From the NCBI RefSeq assembly GCF_039862785.1, contig NZ_CP156795.1:2666001-2730000 (forward strand): 64,000 nt of DNA. The letters are read 5' to 3'. Below the pieces are notes generated by a model. That model did not search any database. It saw only the letters and a program-made list of their open reading frames with translations, and was not told where the DNA came from. Each line of letters begins with the position of its first letter. Position 1 is the first letter of the stretch. The position numbers were made by a program, and so were the translations under genes. This DNA comes from Acinetobacter sp. ANC 7912 (GTDB taxonomy: Bacteria; Pseudomonadota; Gammaproteobacteria; Pseudomonadales; Moraxellaceae). Positions 52,696 through 61,764 of this stretch are shown here, in pieces.

Positions 52696-53805
52696 ATGAA
52701 AGTGATGCAGCTTTTGCCTGAACTGAATAGCGGTGGTGTGGAACGTGGAACACTAGAAATTGCCCGGGCACTGGTGGCTGCTGGACATGAGTCGCTAGTT
52801 ATCTCCAATGGAGGCCGACTGGTGGCTCAGCTGGAAGCTGAAGGTTCGACCCATTTAACTTTGCCGATCCATAAAAAAGCATTATCCAGTCTTTGGCAGA
52901 TTCGTCCACTACGTCGACTGATCGAACAACATCAGCCAGACATTGTGCATGTACGTTCCCGTGTACCTGCCTGGCTGACCCATTTCGCCCTCAAAGGCAT
53001 ACCAGCACACAAACGTCCCCATCTGATTAGTACGGTGCATGGTTTCTATTCGATTAACCGTTATAGCCAGATCATGACTCAGGCAGAAAAAGTCATTGCC
53101 GTTTCCGACAGTGTGGTGAAATACATTACGGATAATTATAAAAACTGTCCCCCACAAGATATTATGCGTATTTACCGCGGCATTGACCCGCAGGCTTTTC
53201 CGCATGGCTACCAGCCTTCTGCCCAGTGGATCAACCAGTCCTTTAAAGATTTTCCTGAACTGGAAAACAAATTCCTGATTTGCTTGCCTGGGCGTATTAC
53301 CCGGCTAAAAGGCCATGAAACCCTGATTAACTTGATTGAAAAATTGCTTGCTAAATATCCGCAGGCGCATGCCGTCGTAGTTGGTGGTGCAGATCCGAAA
53401 AAAGCCACCTATCTGAAAGAGCTGGAAGAAACCATTCAGAATAAAGGTTTACGTGAACATATCACTTTTGTCGGCCACCGTTCTGACATCCGGGAATGGC
53501 TGGCTTTCAGTGATGTGGTTCTGTCTTTGTCGAACCAAGCTGAAACCTTTGGACGGACTGCCCTTGAGGCTCTTTCAGTCGGCACACCCGTAATCGGCTG
53601 GAACCGTGGTGGTGTCGCAGAAATCCTGTCACATCTGTATCCACAAGGCTTGATTAAAGTCGATGATCAGGAAAGCCTATATAAAACTGTACAAACGCAT
53701 ATCGACTCACCACAAGAAGTTGCACCTGTAACCATGTTCAGTCTGGAAGATATGTGTAATCAGACATTGGACCTATATCAACAAGTTGCCCAACAGGCTA
53801 AATGA
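52696..53805 (+). CDS. lpsB: Glycosyltransferase, GT4-type (LpsB-like, LOS core)
   Basis: 369 residues with a GT-B fold. The N-terminal acceptor domain starts MKVMQLLPELNSGGVERGTL (the glycine-rich SGGVE loop). The C-terminal donor domain has ICLPGRITRLKGHETL, FVGHRSDIREWLAFSDVVLS and the E-x7-E element in AETFGRTALEALSVGTPVIG. It resembles LpsB, the lipooligosaccharide core glycosyltransferase of Acinetobacter baumannii, and follows lpxL by 23 bases, consistent with LOS assembly at the inner membrane. The sugar donor cannot be read. Confidence 0.83.
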   Translation: MKVMQLLPELNSGGVERGTLEIARALVAAGHESLVISNGGRLVAQLEAEGSTHLTLPIHKKALSSLWQIRPLRRLIEQHQPDIVHVRSRVPAWLTHFALKGIPAHKRPHLISTVHGFYSINRYSQIMTQAEKVIAVSDSVVKYITDNYKNCPPQDIMRIYRGIDPQAFPHGYQPSAQWINQSFKDFPELENKFLICLPGRITRLKGHETLINLIEKLLAKYPQAHAVVVGGADPKKATYLKELEETIQNKGLREHITFVGHRSDIREWLAFSDVVLSLSNQAETFGRTALEALSVGTPVIGWNRGGVAEILSHLYPQGLIKVDDQESLYKTVQTHIDSPQEVAPVTMFSLEDMCNQTLDLYQQVAQQAK

Positions 53806-54208
53806 ACTGTTCCTATATAAACCCAGAGGGCTTCCCTATACATGAGAAGCCTAAAGCCTCACAAAACTCATAATTATTAGATAATTTATTTTAATTATCA
53901 GTTAAATATAAATTAAATTTCATTGCTGCATAAAATATATAACCCGGGTTCTACATCCTGTAAAACCCGGGCTAATGAGGTTGTGCTTTCAATGTTGTTA
54001 TTCTTGCTCTTATTGTGATTTCCCTGTCATCATCATGTCCATGATGTCTTCATTCAGCTTCGTCTTCCTTATGAGAAATTCCCTTCTCGACTCCCTGTGC
54101 TGATGTGATCAGAATACTGAAAATTCCCAAGCATGAATATTCGCTATCAACCGCAATCTACGTAAGCAATTTCGTACACTTTTCCGATAAATCCATCACA
54201 ATTTTGAG
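53806..54208. other. Intergenic region with CCCGGG inverted repeats
   Basis: 403 bases between convergent genes. GGCTTC/GAAGCC (53829-53834 with 53846-53851) is a hairpin soon after lpsB. AACCCGGGTT (53941-53950) and AACCCGGGCT (53964-53973) can form a nine-pair stem around a 13-base loop; each contains a CCCGGG palindrome in otherwise AT-rich DNA. No ORF with a ribosome site was found. Confidence 0.45.
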
Positions 54209-55324
54209 CTATTTTTTATAAGCTTGAGCCAGTTCATCGGTCACGATCTTTTCTTCTTTTTCTGCCTTTTCAATACCTTCCTGTATTGCTTCCTGGGCCT
54301 CCTGTTCATCTGCATCCGTCTGCTCAAGTTCCTCCTGCACCTGGTCAAAGACACGTCCAGTTTGCAGTACCACATAAACTGGAAAATGATCAGAGCCAAC
54401 ATGTGGGAGACGTTCCATGTGTACTAAGGCGAAATCGGTGCTATGAAACACATGGTCGAGCGACCAGCGGAAGAACGGATAATCGGCATGAAAGGTATTC
54501 ACATAGCGCCGCCCAACTCGGGGATCGAGCAAGCCACTGATGCGCTGAAACAAACGTGTGGTCCGTGACCAGGCCACATCATTCAAGTCACCCATGACGA
54601 TACAGCTTTCATCCAGATCCTTGATCTGATCCCCTACCATCAGTAGTTCAGCATCACGTAGCTTGGAGTCTTCAGCTTCCGTCGGACTCGGTGGCTTGGG
54701 GTGCAGACAGTACAGCTGCACCGAATGTCCTGAACGTAACGTCACCGTGGTATGAATCGAAGGAATTTCATCACTGAGGATAAACTTGATTTCGGTGTTG
54801 CTGAGTTTCAGCTTGCTATATAAATGCATCCCGTACAGGTTTTCGAGCGGTACAGCGACCCTATAAGGATAATCCGGCTCAATAACTGACAGTTGTTTTT
54901 GCCATTCTTTGTTGGTTTCTAGGGTCAGTAGCAGATCTGGTTGCAATTTCTGGACTTGATCAATCAGCAGATGGTATTTCTGGTTGGTCATCAGCACATT
55001 GGAAACTAACAAGGATATTTGTCTATTCGAATCCAGTTGTTCTTTTCGGACATGCTTGACCTGTTTCTTCCAGATAAAGGTATAAGGTAGCACCATCTTC
55101 AGCTGATAAGCCTGTGCAGCTAGTAGTCCAACAAAAATAATCTGGTCAACAATGGTCCAGGGATGTTCCCAGAAAATATATAGAGCCAGCGCTATAAATC
55201 CGATCATCAGAATTTGCAGTCTGGGAAAATCGGCGCCGCGAATCCACCATTCATCACGGGGAATCAGGGACCAGAAACTGAGCCAGATGACCAGTACTGC
55301 CAATAGCTGAATAAACAAAATCAT
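54209..55324 (-). CDS. Endonuclease/exonuclease/phosphatase-family membrane protein
   Basis: 371 residues. Three N-terminal membrane helices (about 3-20, 35-51, 58-75) precede an EEP domain (about 105-325). Catalytic landmarks are LLVSNVLM with a late LETNKEW glutamate, MGDLNDVAWSRTT, WSLDHVFHS and GSDHFPVYV. The domain family hydrolyses phosphodiester bonds in nucleic acids or lipids. A C-terminal acidic coiled-coil tail of about 45 residues (EELEQTDADEQEAQEAIQEG and on) is added. An inner-membrane protein with an extracytoplasmic phosphodiesterase is likely; the substrate is unknown. Confidence 0.8.
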   Translation of the reverse strand: MILFIQLLAVLVIWLSFWSLIPRDEWWIRGADFPRLQILMIGFIALALYIFWEHPWTIVDQIIFVGLLAAQAYQLKMVLPYTFIWKKQVKHVRKEQLDSNRQISLLVSNVLMTNQKYHLLIDQVQKLQPDLLLTLETNKEWQKQLSVIEPDYPYRVAVPLENLYGMHLYSKLKLSNTEIKFILSDEIPSIHTTVTLRSGHSVQLYCLHPKPPSPTEAEDSKLRDAELLMVGDQIKDLDESCIVMGDLNDVAWSRTTRLFQRISGLLDPRVGRRYVNTFHADYPFFRWSLDHVFHSTDFALVHMERLPHVGSDHFPVYVVLQTGRVFDQVQEELEQTDADEQEAQEAIQEGIEKAEKEEKIVTDELAQAYKK

Positions 55325-55442
55325 AAAGTGGCTCTTTGCTATGTCATTATTTTTTCTGAAAGAAAATCATCGTTATCAATTTTTTATGTATCATAAACAA
55401 GATATTTCGCTCAATAATATTGATGTTTCGATTGTGTAGCTA

Positions 55443-55470
55443 TTGCAGTTGATTGCCTTTTTGGTACACT
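55443..55470 (+). promoter_or_regulatory. Candidate promoter of asd
   Basis: TTGCAG (55443-55448), 16-base spacer, TACACT (55465-55470), 41 bases before the ATG. Confidence 0.5.
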
Positions 55471-55511
55471 CGAACCCCCTTTAATTTTTTAACGCACCGA
55501 GGCAAAGTGAC

Positions 55512-56630
55512 ATGAAAGTAGGTCTGGTCGGTTGGCGCGGGATGGTTGGTTCCGTCCTTATGCAACGTATGGTTGAAGAGAATGATTTTGCTCATTTTGA
55601 GCCATTCTATTTCTCTACCAGTAATGCGGGTGGCAAAGCACCTGCGTTTGGTGGAAAGACTGCCCCAGCACTTATGGATGCAACAGACATTAACAGTCTG
55701 AAGCAAATGGATGTCATTATTACCTGCCAAGGTGGTGACTATACCACTGCAGTTTTCCCTAAACTGAAAGCTGAAGGCTGGGATGGCTACTGGATTGATG
55801 CTGCATCTACCCTACGTATGGACGATGAAGCGATCATCGTGCTGGATCCAGTCAACCTGAACGTGATCAAAGACGGGCTGGTAAAAGGCACCAAAACTTT
55901 CGTGGGTGGTAACTGTACTGTTTCCCTGATGCTGATGGGTCTGGGTTCATTGTTCCAGAATAATCTGGTGGAATGGGCGACTTCCATGACTTATCAGGCA
56001 GCGTCTGGTGCCGGTGCACAGAACATGCGTGAGCTGATCACTGGCATGGGCTACCTGTATAACAACACCAAAGACCTACTGGATGACCCTAAATCTCCAA
56101 TTCTGGAAATCGATTCTAAAATCGCTGCGCTGCAACGTGGAGAAGGCTTCCCTTCTGAACACTTTGGTGTACCACTCGCTGGCTCGCTGATCCCTTATAT
56201 CGACAAGCAATTAGAAAGCGGTCAGTCTAAAGAAGAATGGAAAGGTCAGGTTGAAACCAACAAGATCTTAGGTAATTCTCAGATTGTTCCGATTGATGGC
56301 CACTGTGTACGTATCGGTGCTATGCGCTGCCACTCTCAGGCAATCACTCTAAAACTGAAACGTGACGTACCATTGAATGAAATCGAAGATATGATCCGTC
56401 AGTCTAGCCAATGGGCGAAAGTGGTACCAAATACCCGCGAAGCATCCATGACTGACCTGACTCCTGTTGCAGTGACTGGTACTTTGACTGTTCCAGTTGG
56501 TCGTCTACGTAAAATGAACATGGGTAAAGAATACCTGGGTGCATTCACTGTTGGGGACCAATTACTTTGGGGTGCAGCTGAACCACTACGTCGTATGTTA
56601 CGCATCCTGATTGATTACAAAAATGCTTAA
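55512..56630 (+). CDS. asd: Aspartate-semialdehyde dehydrogenase
   Basis: 372 residues, the Gram-negative long form. It reduces aspartyl phosphate to aspartate semialdehyde, the branch point to lysine/diaminopimelate, threonine and methionine; its product line supplies homoserine for metX. It starts [20 protein letters not shown] (NADP fold); the catalytic cysteine is in [16 protein letters not shown], and the histidine side in [22 protein letters not shown] at 55512 with AAGTGA upstream. Monocistronic with its own terminator. Confidence 0.95.
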   Translation: MKVGLVGWRGMVGSVLMQRMVEENDFAHFEPFYFSTSNAGGKAPAFGGKTAPALMDATDINSLKQMDVIITCQGGDYTTAVFPKLKAEGWDGYWIDAASTLRMDDEAIIVLDPVNLNVIKDGLVKGTKTFVGGNCTVSLMLMGLGSLFQNNLVEWATSMTYQAASGAGAQNMRELITGMGYLYNNTKDLLDDPKSPILEIDSKIAALQRGEGFPSEHFGVPLAGSLIPYIDKQLESGQSKEEWKGQVETNKILGNSQIVPIDGHCVRIGAMRCHSQAITLKLKRDVPLNEIEDMIRQSSQWAKVVPNTREASMTDLTPVAVTGTLTVPVGRLRKMNMGKEYLGAFTVGDQLLWGAAEPLRRMLRILIDYKNA

Positions 56631-56652
56631 TTAAGCATCTTGTAGTCAAACT

Positions 56653-56682
56653 AAAAGCCGATCTTTATTGATCGGCTTTTTT
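56653..56682 (+). terminator. Terminator of asd
   Basis: AAAAGCCGATC-TTTATT-GATCGGCTTTTTT, 23 bases after the stop. Confidence 0.92.
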
Positions 56683-56753
56683 GTGTCAGTATCATGAAAA
56701 TAGTTAAACAAACATAGACATCCTCATCGATTCATATTGGCCTAATATGAACG

Positions 56754-58397
56754 ATGCCTGAGCCTAGAATTAAGATGACTGTATATAACAAATTTAAAAT
56801 TACGATTTTAGCGATCATGATTGCACAGCCTGCTTTTGCAATCACGGTTGAGCCCGTTCAGGTTCAATCGGCCCCTGGGGAACTCCTCTATGCGGAAATC
56901 AATTTCCGTCAGGCAGACATCAATATACCGATTGAAGTCAGCCTAGCCACACCTGAAGATTTACTGTCGATGGGGACGACCCATCAGCCACCGGGACACC
57001 TGAACTTTTTCACCCGTCGTAGCAGTAATGGGACTGGTGTGATTACCATCACCTCCTCCCGACCTATTACCGATCGTGACCTCAATTTTGTAGTTAAGAT
57101 CAAACAAGGTAATGCTGCACGCTTACAGCATGTTAAAACTTCTCTCAGACCTAAAACTGATCTACTGAAAGCTGCTCTAGGCGCGAATGAGCGTCCATTA
57201 ACCCCAGTTGTCGTAGTGAATGAAAAAGAAATTGATCTGAATCTACCTGTCAGTACCCAATATCAAGTTTCAAATAATAGCAAGACCGTAGAGAAACCAT
57301 TGGCTGTGCAACGTCAGTCACCACCGCCACTGTCTCTAAGTTCAATCCCACAAAAAATTACTGCAGCACCCGTCACTGCTGAAAAACCGCTTAACATAAG
57401 TCCGCAAAAAGCACCAACAACTGTAGCACCGCTGTCTGTAGCTCAACCTGCCCCGACAGCAGCTTTTGTAGCAGCACCAGTAACTCCAGCACCTCAAGTC
57501 TCAGTAGCACCATCTCTACCGGTTAAACCAGCAGATAAAATGATGGCACAAGCTGAGACTGCAGCTACTGCACAAGCTGCCCCGAAAACAGTTACTGAAA
57601 CACAAGCTCCTACAGCGACGCCAACTAAAGCTGAGATACCGGCACCAACTGCTCAAAGTACTACTACAAAACCAGCAGCAACTCAACTCGCTGTTGCGCC
57701 GCAAAGCCAATCTAGTGATCCGCTGGTGAAGAAGTATCAAGAGCAACTGGCAGCGGCCAAGCAAGAGATGCTATCTACAAAACCTGCGCAGGCTGAAACG
57801 CCTATGCATCAGGCAAAACCAGCGACTCCACGCCCTGTAGCCAGCCCTTCTACAGCAAAAGCCACTTATGTGGTGCAATCGAATGAGTCACTTTGGAAAA
57901 TTGCGGCACGCATCGCCCAGCAACAAAATCGTGGCGTTGGCGAAGTGATGCAGCAAATCAAGAAAAATAATGAACATGCCTTTATTGGGGGTGATGCCAA
58001 CCGTTTGCGTCGAGGTGCAGCATTGAATCTGGATACTACACTAGCACAAAAACAGCCTGTAAAAGTGAATGCAGCAGAACTTGCGCAGGCCCAAGCTAAA
58101 CCAAAGGGTCCGACTAAATATCGCCTCAATCAAGCCGAAATGAGCCTGATTGCTGAGAACCAGAAAGAATCTACACAGCTTTCTGCTAATCAGAACACAG
58201 TTGACCGTAAAACTTCGAAAGAATTGTCATTAAAAGTTATGACAGCTCGGGAAAAAACCGTTAAATTACAGAGAAACGTAACTGAATTAGAATTGGCACT
58301 CAATCAAAAGGATCAGAAAATTCAATTATTAAATGCTCGCCTGGCCCAGCTGCAACAACAGCTCAAAGCACATCAGGCAGCGAAAAAAGCCAATTAA
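56754..58397 (+). CDS. fimV: FimV-like protein, periplasmic LysM half
   Basis: 547 codons from ATG 56754; ATG 56775 (MTVYNKFK) gives a cleaner signal peptide ending in AQPAFA and is an equally likely start. The N-terminal FimV domain (about 25-130) has VEPVQVQSAPGELLYAEINF and LNFVVKI. A Pro/Ala/Thr-rich spacer follows, then the LysM-type motif ATYVVQSNESLWKIAARIAQ to RLRRGAALNLD (about 370-425), then a coiled coil (KVMTAREKTVKLQRNVTELE and on) up to the stop. No membrane helix follows: it is in the next gene. FimV proteins are polar landmarks for type IV pili and twitching. Confidence 0.8.
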   Translation: MPEPRIKMTVYNKFKITILAIMIAQPAFAITVEPVQVQSAPGELLYAEINFRQADINIPIEVSLATPEDLLSMGTTHQPPGHLNFFTRRSSNGTGVITITSSRPITDRDLNFVVKIKQGNAARLQHVKTSLRPKTDLLKAALGANERPLTPVVVVNEKEIDLNLPVSTQYQVSNNSKTVEKPLAVQRQSPPPLSLSSIPQKITAAPVTAEKPLNISPQKAPTTVAPLSVAQPAPTAAFVAAPVTPAPQVSVAPSLPVKPADKMMAQAETAATAQAAPKTVTETQAPTATPTKAEIPAPTAQSTTTKPAATQLAVAPQSQSSDPLVKKYQEQLAAAKQEMLSTKPAQAETPMHQAKPATPRPVASPSTAKATYVVQSNESLWKIAARIAQQQNRGVGEVMQQIKKNNEHAFIGGDANRLRRGAALNLDTTLAQKQPVKVNAAELAQAQAKPKGPTKYRLNQAEMSLIAENQKESTQLSANQNTVDRKTSKELSLKVMTAREKTVKLQRNVTELELALNQKDQKIQLLNARLAQLQQQLKAHQAAKKAN

Positions 58398-58469
58398 CTA
58401 GTCGTTACAGAAATTGATTTACAGGGATGAGTGGATATATGGAGCACTCTATCTCCAAGGGGTATTAAC

Positions 58470-59846
58470 ATGCTGATTTATGTGATTCCATTAATTCTTT
58501 TGATCGTCGTTTTGCTGGTGGTCAAAAAACGTCAGGATGCTCAAGGGTCAGATAAACCCAAAGCAACTGCGGCAAAAAGCAAAAAAACTGCAAGTTCAGC
58601 ACGTACTACTCCGCCGAAAACCCGCGTGGTTGAAGAAGTCGCGCCAAAACCACAGGAAGTGGTTCCACTCTCTGCAGATCTACGCAAGAAAATTGAGCGC
58701 CTGATCTCTGAAGCAAATTTCTTTGCGGCAGAAGCACAAATCAACCAGGCGCTTAAAAAAGATAATCGTCAGCATGAACTCTATTTATTGCTCCTTGATA
58801 TTCATATCCAGCAAAAAGATGAGTTTGCGATTTCCCAGTTGCTCAATCATGTTCGCTCATTGGGCCTAGATGAAATCCTTGCTCAGGCTGAAGCAAAAAA
58901 AGAAGCGTTTGAAAAATCGCTTACACTTAAAGATGATGTCATTGATTTCCCGAGTGCTCAACCAAGCTCAACTACTCCTTCTACTGAAGTTCCGCCAGCG
59001 AGCAATACTACAGCATTTGAAGAACTATCACCTACTCATACACCAAGCAGTGACTTAAGTTTCGATGAACTTCAGCTAGAAAGCCAAACGCAAAAACCAG
59101 TTGTTGAACCAGCCCCAGTTCAAAATGAAATCCAGCCACTGGAATTTAATTTTGAGCCAACGCTGACTTCATCTACCAAGGAAGCAAAAGAAGAACAGCC
59201 TGCATCAACAGGTTTAGAGTTTAATTTTTCTGAAACTCCAGCAGCATCAGAGCCTGCTCCTGTTGCAGCACCTGAACCAACAGCTCCAACACTAGACTTT
59301 AGCTTTGATCTGGATACAGCAGAAAAAACTGAAGTTGAACCTGCTGCACCGGCAATGGAGTTTAATCTTGATCTGGGAACTACAGAACAGGCTGAACCAG
59401 CTCCAGTATCTGAAGCAGTTGAACCACTTGATTTCTCCTTTACTATTGATAGTAATATCGCCACACAAACTCCAGAAGCAGCCTCTGCTGCTCCAGCGTT
59501 TGATTTATCAAGTTTAACTACAGCAGAATCAGCAACGACACCGGCTGAAATTGCAACACCAGAATTCAAACTGGATACAGCGCCAGAAAAACCAGCAAGT
59601 TCTGCAATCAGCTTTGATATTCCTTCTGCTCCAACTGCTTCAGCCAACCAGGATGATCCGCTGGTTCAATCTTTCCCCGAATTAAGCGAAGTTGATGAGA
59701 TCGTACTGAATCTTGATCTGGCCCAGCAGTATATTCAATTAGGCGCTTACGATGCTGCCCGTGAAATCCTGGCAGAAAAAGAAGTGGATTACACCCCTCA
59801 GCAACGTACCCAAGTCGATCAGTTACTGAATCAAATCGCTTCCTAA
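58470..59846 (+). CDS. FimV-like protein, membrane and cytoplasmic half
   Basis: 458 residues from ATG 58470, chosen because AAGGGG lies 7 bases upstream; the frame opens earlier at 58431. It starts with a membrane helix (MLIYVIPLILLIVVLLVVKK), then a basic linker, a helical segment with ISEANFFAAEAQINQALKKD, and a long acidic region with repeated short motifs (LEFNF, LEFNF, LDFSF, MEFNL, LDFSF). The conserved FimV C-terminal motif NLDLAQQYIQLGAYDAAREI is at about 415-435. These are the parts of FimV missing from the preceding gene, 72 bases upstream. Together they match one FimV cut at the membrane segment. Confidence 0.8.
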   Translation: MLIYVIPLILLIVVLLVVKKRQDAQGSDKPKATAAKSKKTASSARTTPPKTRVVEEVAPKPQEVVPLSADLRKKIERLISEANFFAAEAQINQALKKDNRQHELYLLLLDIHIQQKDEFAISQLLNHVRSLGLDEILAQAEAKKEAFEKSLTLKDDVIDFPSAQPSSTTPSTEVPPASNTTAFEELSPTHTPSSDLSFDELQLESQTQKPVVEPAPVQNEIQPLEFNFEPTLTSSTKEAKEEQPASTGLEFNFSETPAASEPAPVAAPEPTAPTLDFSFDLDTAEKTEVEPAAPAMEFNLDLGTTEQAEPAPVSEAVEPLDFSFTIDSNIATQTPEAASAAPAFDLSSLTTAESATTPAEIATPEFKLDTAPEKPASSAISFDIPSAPTASANQDDPLVQSFPELSEVDEIVLNLDLAQQYIQLGAYDAAREILAEKEVDYTPQQRTQVDQLLNQIAS

Positions 59847-59863
59847 GCAAATTCGTTTTACAC

Positions 59864-59892
59864 TAAAGCAGTCACGTTTGGCTGCTTTTTTT
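59864..59892 (+). terminator. Terminator of the fimV unit, abutting the next start codon
   Basis: AAGCAGTCA-CGTT-TGGCTGCTT (one T-G pair) followed by T up to base 59891; the asparaginase ATG begins at 59893. Confidence 0.85.
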
Positions 59893-60861
59893 ATGATGAA
59901 AAACATTGCACTGATCTATATGGGCGGAACCTTTGGATGCGTTGGCGATCCACTCGCCCCCATGCCTGCCGAATTATTTTTTTCAAAATTAAAAGAACTT
60001 TTACAGCAAGATATTCATCCGGTGGAATGCTTCTGTGCACCAGCAATCAAGGACAGTAGTGCCTGCACAGCACAAGACTGGCTAGCTTTAATTCAGCAGA
60101 TTCAGCAACTACAAACGAAGGGTTACCAGCGCTTTGTCATTATCCATGGCACAGATACTATGAGTTATGCCAGTGCAGTACTGGCACATTTTCTGGGACA
60201 GTCTGCCCATGTGGTACTGACAGGTAGCCAATATCCTCTATTAAATGCTACTGGCAACAAACCACGGGAATTTAGTGATGCTTTAGAAAACCTGTGCTTT
60301 GCCCTAGATTCAGCACTTCAGGTCGAAAAAGGTGTTTATCTGGCCTTTAACCTGGAACTGGTACATGGCAGAACGGCCTTAAAACAACATACCACTGAGC
60401 TAAAAGCTTTTGCTGGTGTAGATGCCTCTGTGAAAATACCACCTCAACCTGAAGCATATACTGTACAGGCACAGGATTTAACTAAAGCTGCACAATTTAA
60501 CTGTATCAGCCTCATGATGCAGCCGATTGAGCTGGAGCAACAATGGTATAACCTCAAACAATTATTAGCAGCACCACCGCATTTTCTGATTCTGCAAGGC
60601 TTCGGCACAGGCAACCTTGCTGTAAATCCGGAAATCGTCCAACTTTTTGATCAGTTTTATGCAGTGGGTTGTGCACTGGTGCTGACGACTCAGGTACCTT
60701 TTGGGGCTACAGATCAGCGTTATGCCATTGCCGACTGGGTACAAAACTCCAAGATTTTGCTCAATGATGGCTATGGTCATGCCGATCTTTATGCAAAAGC
60801 ACTAAAAATGTATTTACAATACGACAGCATAGAACAATGGCACCGTCATTGGTACGATTAG
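59893..60861 (+). CDS. Asparaginase
   Basis: 322 residues from ATG 59893; the next codon is also ATG. It hydrolyses asparagine to aspartate and ammonia. The first catalytic threonine is in IALIYMGGTFGCVG and the second in FVIIHGTDTMSYASA, followed by HVVLTGSQYPLL and ALVLTTQVPFG. No signal peptide, so the cytoplasmic type I form is more likely than the periplasmic type II. There is no Shine-Dalgarno: the T run of the fimV terminator reaches the start codon, so expression may be leaderless or depend on read-through. truA follows after 18 bases. Confidence 0.85.
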   Translation: MMKNIALIYMGGTFGCVGDPLAPMPAELFFSKLKELLQQDIHPVECFCAPAIKDSSACTAQDWLALIQQIQQLQTKGYQRFVIIHGTDTMSYASAVLAHFLGQSAHVVLTGSQYPLLNATGNKPREFSDALENLCFALDSALQVEKGVYLAFNLELVHGRTALKQHTTELKAFAGVDASVKIPPQPEAYTVQAQDLTKAAQFNCISLMMQPIELEQQWYNLKQLLAAPPHFLILQGFGTGNLAVNPEIVQLFDQFYAVGCALVLTTQVPFGATDQRYAIADWVQNSKILLNDGYGHADLYAKALKMYLQYDSIEQWHRHWYD

Positions 60862-60879
60862 TTGAATCTTGAGGTTAGT

Positions 60880-61677
60880 ATGCAGCGTTTTGCGGTCGGT
60901 ATTGAGTTTAGTGGAGCACACTACAGAGGTTGGCAAACCCAGCAGCCCGGCGTCGCAAGCGTACAGGAAACCATTGAGAAAGTACTGTCTAAAGTTGCCA
61001 ATGAGCCGATCATCCTGCATGGTGCCGGTCGTACCGATGCCGGTGTCCATGCCACCAATATGGTCGCGCATTTCGATACCGAAGCAATCCGTTCCGAATA
61101 TGGCTGGCTGCGTGGTTGCAATAGCCAGTTGCCCAAAGACATTTCTATCCAATGGATTCAGGAAATGGACATGGATTTCCATGCTCGCTTCAAAGCTAAT
61201 GCTCGCCGCTATCGCTATGTGGTATATAACCATCCCGTCCGTTCTGCCCTGCTGCATAAGCAGGTGACGCATATCTACTATGAGCTAGATGTCGACAAGA
61301 TGATTCAGGCAGCGAGCAAGTTTGAGGGCACCCATAACTTTGAAAGCTTCCGTGCCGCAGCCTGTCAGTCCAATCAGCCAGTGCGTCATGTACACCATTG
61401 TCGCCTGATCCGTCATGGCAATTATCTGGTTCTGGATATTCAGGCCGATGGCTTCCTGCATCACATGGTACGTAACATCATGGGCTGTCTGCTGGAGATT
61501 GGTCAGGGCATGTATGAGATTGACCATATTGACGAGATTTTTGCTGCAGAAGACCGTAAAGCAGCAGGAATCACCGCCCCACCCGATGGCCTGTATTTCA
61601 TTCAGGCGCATTATCCTAAGCAGTTTAAATTGCCAAAAGTACCCTTAGGACCGCACTGGTTAAATATGCCGGAATAA
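60880..61677 (+). CDS. truA: tRNA pseudouridine synthase A
   Basis: 265 residues from ATG 60880, chosen because GAGG lies 5 bases upstream; a TTG six codons earlier is less likely. It isomerises uridines 38-40 in the anticodon stem. The catalytic aspartate is in GAGRTDAGVHA; FSGAHYRGWQTQQPG, CNSQLPKDISIQW and FHARFKANARRYRYVVYN are conserved, as is FLHHMVRNIMGCLLEIGQG. In some gammaproteobacteria truA follows asd and fimV, and that linkage is kept here with an asparaginase gene in between. Confidence 0.95.
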   Translation: MQRFAVGIEFSGAHYRGWQTQQPGVASVQETIEKVLSKVANEPIILHGAGRTDAGVHATNMVAHFDTEAIRSEYGWLRGCNSQLPKDISIQWIQEMDMDFHARFKANARRYRYVVYNHPVRSALLHKQVTHIYYELDVDKMIQAASKFEGTHNFESFRAAACQSNQPVRHVHHCRLIRHGNYLVLDIQADGFLHHMVRNIMGCLLEIGQGMYEIDHIDEIFAAEDRKAAGITAPPDGLYFIQAHYPKQFKLPKVPLGPHWLNMPE

Positions 61678-61683
61678 ATTCAT

Positions 61684-61764
61684 TCCCTTTTTTATTCACC
61701 TCCCCTAGACCCTCCTGCAAGGAGGGGAACTTCCTCCTTTTTTCAAAGGAAGGTTAGGAGGGAT
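61684..61764. repeat. Purine/pyrimidine-rich hairpin repeat
   Basis: CCTCCTGCAAGGAGG and CTTCCTCCTTTTTTCAAAGGAAG followed by AGGAGGGATT, the same family as 17953-18180. It separates the convergent truA and AraC-type gene. Confidence 0.6.

Noticed and set aside
54010..54120. Minus-strand open stretch ending MDMMMTGKSQ near the EEP gene
   Set aside because: No start codon with a ribosome site; only a short Met-rich tail is open. Could be a decayed gene end but unsupported.
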